Of a DNA stretch of 48,334 nucleotides, positions 31,535 through 40,995 are shown piece by piece. Positions within the stretch are counted from its first letter, which is position 1, and each line of letters begins with the position of its first letter. The stretch is from an uncultured Pseudanabaenaceae cyanobacterium. GTDB taxonomy: Bacteria > Cyanobacteriota > Cyanobacteriia > PCC-9006 > JAAUQQ01. Below the pieces are notes generated by a model. That model saw nothing but the letters and a program-made list of their open reading frames with translations, was not told the origin of the DNA and did no database searches. Where the stretch lies: positions 1 through 48,334 of the forward strand of contig CALLAT010000030.1 in assembly GCA_938002085.1 (NCBI GenBank), written 5' to 3'. Both the position numbers and the translations under genes were made by a program.

Positions 31535-33964
31535 TTAGACAGCTGCAGAGCTCACCTGGCTGGCATTGAATTCGGCTGCATGCTTGGGGGCTGGGAGGGT
31601 AGCCGCATTGAGCTTGGTCTGGTTCGTTTCTGGGCTTAGATCGGTGGAGAGCCACACGTGAAAGGTGGTGCAGCCCGGCTGGCTCTCTACCTCAATGCGA
31701 CCTTGGTGGTTCTGGACAATCTTGTTAACGATGTCCAGGCCCAGGCCGCTCCCTTCGCCTGCCCCCTTGGTGGTGAAAAAGGGATCAAAGATCTTTGGCT
31801 GGATTTCGGGGGGTATGCCGCTACCGGAGTCGGTGACGGAGACGACGATATGGCGATCGCGTTCTTCTATCCTCAGGTCCAAGCTACCTTGGTAATCCAT
31901 GGCCTGCAGGGCGTTATAAATCAAGTTTGTCCACACCTGGGCCAGGGGCTCCGGGTAGCAATAGATCTGGGGTAAGTTGCTGTACTGTCGTGAAATCTCA
32001 ACGTTGTGTTTGAGTTGATTCTGGTAGAGCGTTAGCACAGTCTCCAGGGTTTCAGGAATGGAAGCGAGCACGAGCTGCTCCTTGTGATCTTGGCGGGTGT
32101 AGCTCTTCAAAGCAAAGACAATCTTGGCAGCCCTTGCCACGGCCAGTTGGATATTAGTGGTGCCGTTGCTAATCACCGATAACCCGTAGGCCACCTCGAG
32201 AATTTCCTGGTTGTTGCTGGCCTGGAGCAGCACTGAAAATTTATCGGGCTCTACAGCCACACCCATGGCACTGAGGGATTCTGCTAGGAGCCTTGTATTT
32301 TCCAGTCCTTGGCTGTCGAGTTGCTTTTGCCAAGCTTTTCTGAGCGCCCGTGCTTCTCGAGAAGACATCAATGCTCGCTGCTCTTGGCTGGCAGCCAGTA
32401 AGTCTAGAAAAGCCGGGAGCTGCTCTTCTGGAAGTTGTCGCAGCAAGAGGGGCAGGCTTGCCATGGATGCTTCTAGGGAACTGGCAATGTTATTGCTAGA
32501 AGCTTGAATGGCGCCTAGGGGGGTGTTGATCTCATGGGCAATGCCCGCGGTGAGTTGGCCCAGGGCGGCCAGCTTTTCGGATTGGAGCAACTTCTCCGTT
32601 CTCTGTTGTACCTGCAATTCTAGACTGCGATTGGTCTCTGCGAGTTCGGCTTGGCTCTCCGCCAAGGCTGTGTTGACGCTTTGCAGCTTTTGGAAGGAGG
32701 TCTTGAGCTGGAGAGCCATGATCTTAAATGACCGACCGAGGCCGCCTAGCTCGTCTCTGCGATCTAGCTCTGGCGTTTCGTCATAGTTGCCCGCTGTGAT
32801 GTTTTTAGCCGCTTCATTGAGCAACAGAATCGGCTGAGTGACCCAGCGAGCTGTGAGGATGCCAGCGCCTGTGGCCAGGAGTAATGAGGCGAGACAGAGG
32901 AAGGCCGTGGTGCGATTGTTGGCGATAATCTGCTCCATAAAGTCTGCTTCCGGGACGACGACCACCGTGAGCCAGTCCAGGCCATAGGCGTCATTCAAGG
33001 GGCTGACATGGAGAAAATGGGTGCGTCCCTCAATTTCTAAGCTGTGCTGTTCGGCGATGTCAATTTGCCCTAGGTTGCCTGATTGCTGCTGGTTAAGGAA
33101 CGCGATCGTTGCGCGGGTGAGGCTGTCCTGGCTCTCAGACATGGAGAGCTGAATGGGTCCCTCCTCTGTACTTCTAAAGGGTTCCTCTTCTTGGGATGAG
33201 GTGGCAATCATGCGGCCTGATCGCTCAAAAATGAAGGTTTGGCCTGTTTTGCCAATGCTCAGGCTGCGGAGGAAGTCGCTGATCTGAGCCAGGGTTAGGT
33301 CGGTAGCTAAAATCCCTTGGAAATCGCCATTGCTGTTGTAGTGGGGTTGACCTAGGGTGATGGCCAGGGTCGGTGGGTCAACCCAGGCATAGATATCGGT
33401 CCAGGCGGGCTGGTTGGCTGCTTCGGGGACGGTATACCAGGGGCGATCGCGAGGGTCAAAGTCCGGTGCTGTTTTTAACAGTTCGCCTCGGCTGCCATCA
33501 GCGTTAATGCTGTAGGTGCGCAGCTCGCCAGTTGTTTCGGTGACTTGATAGTTGCGGCTGCCATCGTCATTGACAGCAAGGCCGACAAATTCACCATCCA
33601 CCCCCCCAAACTGGATGTAGCTGATTAATCCGAAGACCTGGCTTTGCCGTTCAAAATGCTGTTCCATCGTGCTCAGGTCAGCAACATCTAAGTGACCTAG
33701 CTCGATCGCAGCTTGGTTGAGTTGGTTGACTTGATTGGGAGCGGGAAGATACGTATCGAGGTGGTCGGCAATGCGGGCATCGACTTCCGTGGTGAGCTGA
33801 TTGGCAAGGTCTTCCACGGCCCGCTGACCGTTGCGGAAGGAGAGATAGCTGACCAGTCCCACAGCTCCCACAATTTGTAGGACGAAGGGAACGATGACGA
33901 TGGTGCGAAGCTTTTGCCGACGGGCTAGGCGCAACCAGTCTTTATCCAGAGAGCTGAGAATCAT
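31535..33964 (-). CDS. dCache-HAMP hybrid sensor histidine kinase
   Basis: From the ATG at 33964 the protein has 809 aa (a GTG six codons earlier is possible). A first membrane span (about 22-42) leads an extracytoplasmic dCache sensor (about 45-340; DPRDRPWYTVPEAANQPAWT is the typical core). A second span (about 350-370), a HAMP domain (about 370-425) and a coiled-coil follow. The histidine kinase has H477 in AHEINTP, then an insert of about 120 residues before the FALKSYTRQ segment, and intact N (NLIYNALQA), G1 (DSGSGIPPE) and G2 (GSGLGLDI) boxes. No response regulator is adjacent. The sensor half is paralogous to the GGDEF-EAL protein at 38215. Confidence 0.92.
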   Translation of the reverse strand: MILSSLDKDWLRLARRQKLRTIVIVPFVLQIVGAVGLVSYLSFRNGQRAVEDLANQLTTEVDARIADHLDTYLPAPNQVNQLNQAAIELGHLDVADLSTMEQHFERQSQVFGLISYIQFGGVDGEFVGLAVNDDGSRNYQVTETTGELRTYSINADGSRGELLKTAPDFDPRDRPWYTVPEAANQPAWTDIYAWVDPPTLAITLGQPHYNSNGDFQGILATDLTLAQISDFLRSLSIGKTGQTFIFERSGRMIATSSQEEEPFRSTEEGPIQLSMSESQDSLTRATIAFLNQQQSGNLGQIDIAEQHSLEIEGRTHFLHVSPLNDAYGLDWLTVVVVPEADFMEQIIANNRTTAFLCLASLLLATGAGILTARWVTQPILLLNEAAKNITAGNYDETPELDRRDELGGLGRSFKIMALQLKTSFQKLQSVNTALAESQAELAETNRSLELQVQQRTEKLLQSEKLAALGQLTAGIAHEINTPLGAIQASSNNIASSLEASMASLPLLLRQLPEEQLPAFLDLLAASQEQRALMSSREARALRKAWQKQLDSQGLENTRLLAESLSAMGVAVEPDKFSVLLQASNNQEILEVAYGLSVISNGTTNIQLAVARAAKIVFALKSYTRQDHKEQLVLASIPETLETVLTLYQNQLKHNVEISRQYSNLPQIYCYPEPLAQVWTNLIYNALQAMDYQGSLDLRIEERDRHIVVSVTDSGSGIPPEIQPKIFDPFFTTKGAGEGSGLGLDIVNKIVQNHQGRIEVESQPGCTTFHVWLSTDLSPETNQTKLNAATLPAPKHAAEFNASQVSSAAV

Positions 33965-34348
33965 GGTTAAGGCAGATGACACACACAGGACTCAGTGCCA
34001 GCATTGCAAAGTTAAAATGCATGACATGGGCTTAGATTGCCCGAAGGGTTGAGATTCATATCTGTCGGTTTCGTGGGGAACCAACCTGGGTTGGTTAATT
34101 TCTCTCTGGAATGGGAGTAAGTCTATTGGCTGAGTCTGCAAGCTGGTGTTGAGAGCTGAAATGCTTATCTGGCTTGAGGGTTTGGTGTTGAGCAGGGATT
34201 GCGAGAGAACAGGGCAGAGGAAGAAATTTGAGGAAAGAAAATCCGGAATTTTGCGACTGAATTTGTAGGGCTCAATGGAATGTTCCGTCTATTTACGGAG
34301 TTTCCCAACTCAGCGACTTCCTAGCGATTTTCCATGGATTAAAGGTGT
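33965..34348. other. 384-bp divergent intergenic region
   Basis: Separates the kinase gene (minus) from the DUF3592-like gene (plus) and should hold both promoters. No gene and no clear operator is visible. Confidence 0.5.
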
Positions 34349-35179
34349 ATGCAGTCTCCAGTCCCTCAGCCCCAGCAAGTGTCTCCATCCACACCGGCTC
34401 GACGGCCCAGAATTTATCTCAGGCCTGTCCTGGGTGGGATTGCGTTGAGCGTGATGGGTGCCAAGAATTTGGGGCCTGCCTTGGAGCAGTGGCAGCGCTG
34501 GGATAGGTTGCAGACTGAAGGACAGCGGACCACGGCGCAGCTGTTGACGACTCAAGCGGCGATCGCCACCGCCTCAGGCAAAACTTCAAGCTACAAAGTC
34601 AGCTACGAGTTTGTGGCGCCTACGCCTGGCTACAACCCATCCCTTGGCAAGCCAGCGCCCTCAGAATTATTGCCCCACCGTGCAACCCAGACTGAAGCCA
34701 CTGTTGCTGAGTCGGCTTCGCTGGAGACTGGGACTGCAGCCATGGCGACTGAGCCTGCTGAGGCCGTTGTTGGGGGCTCCGCTTTGGGCTCAAGCACTTC
34801 CGCAGCAGAAATTCAGGCCATGCTCCAAGACCAATTCTGGAACCCAACCTCTGACGGTCGCTTCCGAACCAGCACCTCAGAAGAAAGCTCGGTTGAGGGC
34901 AATGGGCCGGTCGAGGGTTCAGCTTTACCCCCAGGTCAGCGCTTTTTTCAAGGTCGTCAGACCCTCTCTGAAGAGGACTACCGCCAGCTTGGTTTGAGCA
35001 ATCTTCCTTTGACTGTCATTTACGATGCTCAGGAGCCCAGCAACTCCGCAATTGCAGGCACCGGGAGCTATCCAACGGGTAAGCTTGCTTTTCTCTTGCT
35101 GCTGCTTCTGGGCGGAGCAGGCCTGTTGACCCTAGGGCTCATGCCGCTTTGGCCTCGCTCATCTAATCATCCCGTGTAA
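34349..35179 (+). CDS. DUF3592-like membrane protein with Ala/Ser/Glu-rich insert
   Basis: The 276-aa protein has a weak first hydrophobic segment (about 27-42) and a clear second span near the C-terminus (about 247-267, LAFLLLLLLGGAGLLTLGLM). Between them, SYKVSYEFVAP and LPLTVIYDAQEPSNSAI match the two conserved strands of DUF3592 proteins, which are usually about 150 residues. Here an insert of roughly 100 residues, rich in A, S, T and E, separates them (about 95-200). The insert may be a flexible external linker. Function unknown. A weak AAAGG precedes the ATG. Confidence 0.6.
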   Translation: MQSPVPQPQQVSPSTPARRPRIYLRPVLGGIALSVMGAKNLGPALEQWQRWDRLQTEGQRTTAQLLTTQAAIATASGKTSSYKVSYEFVAPTPGYNPSLGKPAPSELLPHRATQTEATVAESASLETGTAAMATEPAEAVVGGSALGSSTSAAEIQAMLQDQFWNPTSDGRFRTSTSEESSVEGNGPVEGSALPPGQRFFQGRQTLSEEDYRQLGLSNLPLTVIYDAQEPSNSAIAGTGSYPTGKLAFLLLLLLGGAGLLTLGLMPLWPRSSNHPV

Positions 35180-35351
35180 CCCTTAGCTATTCTGGGATTA
35201 GTGAGAGATGTTACATGACATTTGTTCATTGTTTGCCAAAATAGCGATACCCAGATTGCTGGGTGAAAGCTTTTGCTCCATCCGTCTAATGCCTAATTAT
35301 TGTTCTGCTTAAGGGGCAGGGCCGATCTATCCAAGAGGTTTCATTTATCCC

Positions 35352-35993
35352 ATGACAGACTATCCCCCCTTGCATCGGAGCTTGGTCGTTCTATCCGGTG
35401 GCTTCTTGCTGCTTCTCTCTGCCCTGGTGCTATCCAATGGCTTAGATGAGGCCTCGATTGCGCTGGCCTTGCGAGTCAGTTCTTTGACCACGGCTTTGTC
35501 GTTTTGGCTGGTCTTTGCCCTGGCACCGCTCCAGCACCTAGGCTTGATTGGGCGCGGTGGAGATTGGCTTCAGCAGCATCAGCGAGATCTATGGGTCATT
35601 GCGGGAATCTCCCATTTAATTCATTTAGGCCAGATTGGGTTGTATTACAAACTCGGGCAAACCTGTTCCTTGCCCGTATGGCTCGTGACGATTCCTCTCT
35701 GGATTATTCTGACGCTGTTTGCAGTGTTTGCGTTGATTCGACCAGAGTGGTTATTAGTGCAGCGTTCCCGGAGTCGTATTTTTTATTCGCCTGGGAGCAG
35801 GTTCCCCAGTGCTAAGACTAAAGCGCTGATTTTTGAACTGGGGAGCTGGTATATCTGGTTGATTTTTACCCTAGCCTTTGTTCTTTCCATCGTTGCCCAG
35901 CATTTGCTGTTCTACAACCTGCCCGCAGCTGTGCTTTTTCTGGCGGTGGCTGTACTGCGAGTTCTACCTCGGGGGCTCTCCCCGGCAAGCTAG
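35352..35993 (+). CDS. Polytopic membrane protein, possibly ferric-reductase-like
   Basis: The 213-aa protein has about six hydrophobic segments. Conserved-looking polar residues inside the membrane include a histidine pair (GISHLIHLGQIGLYY, about 85-99) and another histidine near residue 188 (IVAQHLLFYN), which would fit haem ligation as in ferric-reductase-like or MsrQ-like proteins. I am not sure of the family. AAGAGG lies about 13 bp before the ATG. It precedes the CHAT gene by 125 bp on the same strand. Confidence 0.6.
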   Translation: MTDYPPLHRSLVVLSGGFLLLLSALVLSNGLDEASIALALRVSSLTTALSFWLVFALAPLQHLGLIGRGGDWLQQHQRDLWVIAGISHLIHLGQIGLYYKLGQTCSLPVWLVTIPLWIILTLFAVFALIRPEWLLVQRSRSRIFYSPGSRFPSAKTKALIFELGSWYIWLIFTLAFVLSIVAQHLLFYNLPAAVLFLAVAVLRVLPRGLSPAS

Positions 35994-36118
35994 TCGACTA
36001 GGCAAGACTGTTCTTAGCGCTAGACCCACTGGGATTACTAAGCTCAGGTCCGAGGTGAGCATTAACAACCTGGGGTCGAGGATCATGGCGAGTGAGTTGC
36101 TGCCGAGCTGGGGGTGTC

Positions 36119-38179
36119 ATGGAATTTAAGCTTTGCAAGTTCAAGCCTTGGGTGGTTATGTTGCTGCTGCCCGTGTTGGTGCCAGCTGTGTGCAATGACC
36201 AGCGAGCCTTTGCGACTGCAACAGATTGGCTCTATGACTCACCTTGGCCTAGTTCGGCCTTGTCTCCTGAGCGACCGGCGGGAGCTGTGGCAGATGCGGC
36301 GGCTCCGCTGTATGTGGCTACTCAGCCTGCAGCTCAAACCCTAGATGAGCTGCATCAGGAAGCCGCCCTCTATCGCCAAAAAGGCCATCGTCGCCTGGAA
36401 GCTTATACCCTGAGCCGGATTGCTGCGCGCTTGGGAAAGCAGGAGCAGGGCGATCCATTCGTTGCGATCGCCTTCTATAAGCGCTCCCTCAACCTCGTCG
36501 AAGCGGTACGAGCCGATCTGCGACAAGTCGAAAAGCTGGGGCTGAAGCTGGGCCTCCAGAGCCCGAATCTCCAAGCGACGTTGGTAGACACCTTTGCCCA
36601 GGATATTTATCGTCCCCTAGCAGATTTGCTGCTGCAACAAGACCGTGTGTTAGAAGCCCAGCAGGTGCTGGACCTGATGCATGTGCAGGAGCTGGATGAG
36701 TATCTGCAGAACGTCGAAGCTGCTAATCCCCAAACCCGTCAGGGCCAGGTGATGGGGGCTGCCCAGGCCGAGCAGACGGTCAGAACTCTAGAACCGGAAG
36801 AGGGAATTCTGGGCAACTATAGTGAGCTTCAGCGTCAGGCCGTTGCCATGGGGCAGGAGCTGATTCAATTGCGAGCAGTGGACAAGGAGCGGCGATCGTC
36901 AGCACAGGAATCCCGCATCAAAGCGTTGGTAGAACAACAAAAAAACCTGTCCCAGCAGTTCAATGCCTTTACGCGTAGCCCAGAAGTGACTGCCCATGTG
37001 AATGAGCTGAGTCGTACCAACCGCCAGCAAAATCTCAACTTGGACGACCTCAATAGCCTGCGGGACAACCTGCGCCAGCTGGATGGGGCAGTCTTGCTCT
37101 ATCCCCTCGTGCTGCCGGATCGCCTAGAGCTGATCCTTACCACTGCCGATGCACCGCCCCTGCGCTACACCGTCGATGTGACCCAGCAGGAGCTGGAGAC
37201 GACGATCCAGCAATTTCGCCGGACTCTGCTTGATCCTAGTAAAAAGCCTCAAAAGCTTGGTCAGAAACTGTATGAATGGCTGGTGCAACCGCTAGAAGCA
37301 GACCTCACGGCTGCTGGAGCCAGTACCCTGATTTATGCTCCGGATGGGGCGTTGCGCTACATGCCCCTGGCGGCGATCCATGATGGTGATCAATGGCTGG
37401 TCGAACGCTTCGAGGTTAATCACATCACGGCTCGCTCTCTCACGGATTTAAGTCGTCAGCCCCAGCGTAATCCCAGCATTCTGGCTGCTGCCTTTGTGGA
37501 GGGCAGTTATCGCTTTGATGTGGGCCAGCGCAATCTGGCCTTTAGCGGTTTGCCCTTTGCAGGGCTTGAGGTTGAGGCCTTGGCCGAGCTGATGCCCAGT
37601 ACAGATGTCTTTCGCGATCAGGCCTTCACGCCGGAAGCCTTGGTCCCCGCGATGGATGACTATAACATTGTGCATTTGGCGACCCATGCCACTTTGGTGA
37701 GTGGTAAGCCAGAGGATTCGTTTATCGTCTTTGGCAACGGTGACCCTGTGACCCTGCGGGAGATTGAGACTTGGTCCTTGCCCAATGTGGATCTTGTAGT
37801 GCTCAGTGCCTGCGAAACTGCCTTGGGTGAGGCTTTGGGAGATGGAACGGAGATCCTAGGCTTGGGCTATCAAATTCAGCGGACAGGGGCTAGAGCCGCG
37901 ATCGCCTCCCTGTGGCAGGTTAACGATGGTGGCACCCAGCAGCTGATGGAAACGTTCTATCAGCAACTGAATCGTCAGCGTATTTCCAAGGCGAAGGCAT
38001 TGCGCCAGGCCCAGCTTTCGATGATTCATGGAAACTTGGAGAGAGAAGATGGGGGAGAGCGGGGACAATTTCGCTTTGTGGCCCCAGACCCCAGTGAAAA
38101 CGGTGCGGAAACGGTTTCGACTGCCTTGAGCCATCCTTACTATTGGGCTCCATTTATTTTGATTGGGAATGGTCTATAA
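36119..38179 (+). CDS. Exported CHAT-domain protease-like protein
   Basis: From the ATG at 36119 (a GTG 27 bp upstream is possible) the protein has 686 aa. A signal peptide (about 1-34, VVMLLLPVLVPAV, then RAFATA) is followed by helical TPR-like or coiled-coil regions (about 70-290) and a C-terminal CHAT domain (about 400-686). The caspase-like His-Cys dyad is present: H523 in HLATHATL and C565 in LSACETALGEA, with GARAAIASLWQV and PYYWAPFILIGNG beyond. Cyanobacterial CHAT proteins are often exported with TPR arrays. The target is unknown. The GGDEF-EAL gene follows 35 bp later on the same strand, so the two are probably co-transcribed. Confidence 0.9.
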   Translation: MEFKLCKFKPWVVMLLLPVLVPAVCNDQRAFATATDWLYDSPWPSSALSPERPAGAVADAAAPLYVATQPAAQTLDELHQEAALYRQKGHRRLEAYTLSRIAARLGKQEQGDPFVAIAFYKRSLNLVEAVRADLRQVEKLGLKLGLQSPNLQATLVDTFAQDIYRPLADLLLQQDRVLEAQQVLDLMHVQELDEYLQNVEAANPQTRQGQVMGAAQAEQTVRTLEPEEGILGNYSELQRQAVAMGQELIQLRAVDKERRSSAQESRIKALVEQQKNLSQQFNAFTRSPEVTAHVNELSRTNRQQNLNLDDLNSLRDNLRQLDGAVLLYPLVLPDRLELILTTADAPPLRYTVDVTQQELETTIQQFRRTLLDPSKKPQKLGQKLYEWLVQPLEADLTAAGASTLIYAPDGALRYMPLAAIHDGDQWLVERFEVNHITARSLTDLSRQPQRNPSILAAAFVEGSYRFDVGQRNLAFSGLPFAGLEVEALAELMPSTDVFRDQAFTPEALVPAMDDYNIVHLATHATLVSGKPEDSFIVFGNGDPVTLREIETWSLPNVDLVVLSACETALGEALGDGTEILGLGYQIQRTGARAAIASLWQVNDGGTQQLMETFYQQLNRQRISKAKALRQAQLSMIHGNLEREDGGERGQFRFVAPDPSENGAETVSTALSHPYYWAPFILIGNGL

Positions 38180-38214
38180 ACCTTGGCATAAGGTCATTTG
38201 GGCTGGGTTGACTC

Positions 38215-40995
38215 TTGGGGGGATGCATCTGCTTTAGCTCAATTCCCCGGTCTGATTCGGGAATAGTAGAGAGGTCGTCGCTTGCTTCTTTGGTTTTTCG
38301 TTTGAAGCCCATTTCCTTGCGGTTGCTTCTCGTCGTTCCTTTTGTGCTGCAAATCTCTGCAGCAGTGGGTCTGACTGGCTACTGGTCCTGGCGCAATGGT
38401 GAGGCGGCGGTACAGGATCTGGCTGGACAGCTGCGGGAAGAAGTCAGCGAGCATATTCATGATCACCTCGATAGTTATTTAGATGTTCCCCATTCTCTTG
38501 TGGATAGCCAAGAGACTGCCTTTGATGTGGGTCTGGTGGACTTGCAGGATCGGGAGCAACTGCGCCTCGCATTTTGGCATGAGATGAAGCCTCGGAAGAT
38601 TGGTTATCTACTGGTCGGATTTGAGACGGGTGAATTTCTCTCCGTGGGCCATTTCTTTGGTGATGAGCGCTTGACGGTGGATGAAGTTGTCCAAGCCACG
38701 CCTGAGTTGGGCGGGACACTCTACTCTCGCTTAATTGATGATTTGGGACAGCCCAGTTCCACCGCGCTCAACCTGGGGCCATTCCTCGCGACGGAAGAAG
38801 GTTGGTATCAAGAGGCGATTAAACAGAATAAGCGGACTTGGAGTCCGGTATACAACTGGCTAGTAGAGCCCTATAACCTGTCTATTGCGTTGAGTCAGCC
38901 GCTCTATAGTCAGCCAGATGCCCAGGGGAAACGAGCCTTGCTGGGGGCATTGGCAGCTGAACAGCAATTGGCTAATATCTCCAGTTTCTTGAAGGGATTA
39001 GAGGTGAGTTCATCGGGTAAAACTTTTATTGTTGAGCCCAGTGGTCTGTTGATTGGCAGTTCTGTGGCAGAGCAGCCTTTTGTGGTGGAAGAGGGGCTAC
39101 CCCAGCGGCTTCCTGCCCGTGATAGCCGTGATCCTTTAATTCAGGCAACGGCTCAGTTTTTGGAAGGGCGTTTTGCTTCCCTGGGGGCAATTGAGGGGCC
39201 CCAGCAATTGGAATTTCTCCATGCAGGGGAGCGGCAGTTTGTTCAGGTGAGCCCCTGGCAGGATGCCTTGGGATTGGATTGGGTGGTGGTGGTGGTCATG
39301 CCAGAAGCTGACTTTATGGCCCAGATTCAGGCTAATGCTCGCCGGACCTGGCTGTTGTGTGGGGTGGCTCTGCTGGTGGCGACTAGCTTGGGCATCTATA
39401 CCTCTCACTGGATTACCCGGCCGATTAAGCGGTTGAGCGAAGCTGCGGAAATGATTGCGGAGCAAGCCGCTTTGGAGCCTAAGTCTCTAGCGTTGCATGC
39501 CCGTGTGTTTCAACCTACGGCCCTGCTCGATCAGCAAATCTATCGCTTTAAGGAACTGGGATTACTCTCGAGCTCATTTCAGCGCATGGCGGAGCAATTG
39601 CAAACTGCCTTTAGGCGGCTGAGCCATTCGGCGACTCATGATGCTTTGACGGGCTTGCCGAATCGCTACGCTTTGGAGGCGTTGCTAGAAGAGAGGCTTG
39701 AAGCTCAACTCCCCTTGGCGTTGCTGTTTCTGGACTTGGATTATTTCAAATTAGTCAATGATAGTTTGGGTCATGGCGTGGGCGATCGCTTACTCCAGGC
39801 TGTGGCTCACCGCCTTCGCCAGAGCCTGTCTGCGGGCGATGTGGTGGCTCGCTTTGGCGGGGATGAATTTGTGTTGTTGCTAGCCCCCCAGCCGGGAAAG
39901 CTGATGTCTGCCCATGGGGTGGCGACTGCGGAGCGGGTGATTGAGCAGTTGAAAAAACCGTTTTCGCTAGATCAGCGCGATGTCTTTATTGGAACGAGTG
40001 TGGGTATTGTCACTCGGCAACAACTCAGCCAGGAGAATCATACGGTCCAGGACTTGTTGCGCAGTGCTGATACGGCGCTGTATCGAGCGAAGTCTCAGGG
40101 CAAGGGTAAGTACGCAATTTTTGACACCACCATGTATCGGGAGATGACGCAGCGACTTCAGCTAGAAACGGATCTGCGCCACGCGATTCAACAGAAACAG
40201 TTGTCGCTACATTATCAGCCGATTATTGATGGTTGGTCAGGGCAGGTCTCAGGCTTTGAGGCGTTGTTGCGATGGTGGAATCCTCGCAGTCAGTCCATGA
40301 TGTCTCCTGGTGAATTCATTCCGGTTGCGGAAGAGACAGGGTTGATTTTGCCTCTGACGGAGTGGGTGTTGCGAGAGGCTTGTCAGCAGATGCGAGCTTG
40401 GCAGGTTGCTTTTGATCTGGGTGAGGCGTTGGTGATGCATGTGAATGTGCCCTGTCAGCAGTTTCTGCAGGCCAGGTGGGTGGAGTCACTACAGGAATTG
40501 CTGGCTGAAGTGGGGCTATCGCCTCGCTGCTTAGGGCTGGAGTTGACAGAGCGGACGTTGATGAGCCATCAAGAGCTGATGCAGTTAGCGCTGGGGCAGT
40601 TGGCGGAGTTGGGGATTCAGGTGAGTATTGATGATTTTGGGACGGGCTATTCGTCTTTGGCTTATTTGCAAAACTTTCCGATTCATACGTTGAAGATCGA
40701 TCGCTCCTTTGTGAAGCCTTTGGAGCAGGGGACGGCAGAGAGTGGGGGGATTGTGCGGGCGATCGTGGCGATGGCCCATACCTTGGGGTTAGATCTGGTT
40801 GCGGAGGGGGTGGAGACGGAGGCGCAGCAGCAGGTGCTGACGCAGATGGGCTGTCAGCAGATGCAGGGGTATTATTTTGCTAAGCCTGCGCCAGCGAAGG
40901 AGATCGAACGTTTGTTGGCAGAGCAGCAGGGCTTTGCTCCGTCAGTGATTGAGGATGAGCGATCGCCGACCAGTGGACTTTCTAAAGCTGCTTAG
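38215..40995 (+). CDS. dCache-HAMP-GGDEF-EAL cyclic-di-GMP enzyme
   Basis: The open frame gives 926 aa. No ATG lies near the start, so a TTG (38215, 38290 or 38302) must be used; the true start is uncertain, but it must include the first membrane span (LLLVVPFVLQISAAVGL). An external dCache sensor, a second span (WLLCGVALLVATSLGIYT) and a HAMP-like segment precede the output. GGDEF is intact (548-552) as is the EAL domain (E682 in FEALLRWW, DDFGTGYSSL at 806). The protein could therefore make or break c-di-GMP. Its sensor half is paralogous to the kinase at 31535. Position 35 bp behind the CHAT gene suggests an operon. Confidence 0.92.
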   Translation: MGGCICFSSIPRSDSGIVERSSLASLVFRLKPISLRLLLVVPFVLQISAAVGLTGYWSWRNGEAAVQDLAGQLREEVSEHIHDHLDSYLDVPHSLVDSQETAFDVGLVDLQDREQLRLAFWHEMKPRKIGYLLVGFETGEFLSVGHFFGDERLTVDEVVQATPELGGTLYSRLIDDLGQPSSTALNLGPFLATEEGWYQEAIKQNKRTWSPVYNWLVEPYNLSIALSQPLYSQPDAQGKRALLGALAAEQQLANISSFLKGLEVSSSGKTFIVEPSGLLIGSSVAEQPFVVEEGLPQRLPARDSRDPLIQATAQFLEGRFASLGAIEGPQQLEFLHAGERQFVQVSPWQDALGLDWVVVVVMPEADFMAQIQANARRTWLLCGVALLVATSLGIYTSHWITRPIKRLSEAAEMIAEQAALEPKSLALHARVFQPTALLDQQIYRFKELGLLSSSFQRMAEQLQTAFRRLSHSATHDALTGLPNRYALEALLEERLEAQLPLALLFLDLDYFKLVNDSLGHGVGDRLLQAVAHRLRQSLSAGDVVARFGGDEFVLLLAPQPGKLMSAHGVATAERVIEQLKKPFSLDQRDVFIGTSVGIVTRQQLSQENHTVQDLLRSADTALYRAKSQGKGKYAIFDTTMYREMTQRLQLETDLRHAIQQKQLSLHYQPIIDGWSGQVSGFEALLRWWNPRSQSMMSPGEFIPVAEETGLILPLTEWVLREACQQMRAWQVAFDLGEALVMHVNVPCQQFLQARWVESLQELLAEVGLSPRCLGLELTERTLMSHQELMQLALGQLAELGIQVSIDDFGTGYSSLAYLQNFPIHTLKIDRSFVKPLEQGTAESGGIVRAIVAMAHTLGLDLVAEGVETEAQQQVLTQMGCQQMQGYYFAKPAPAKEIERLLAEQQGFAPSVIEDERSPTSGLSKAA

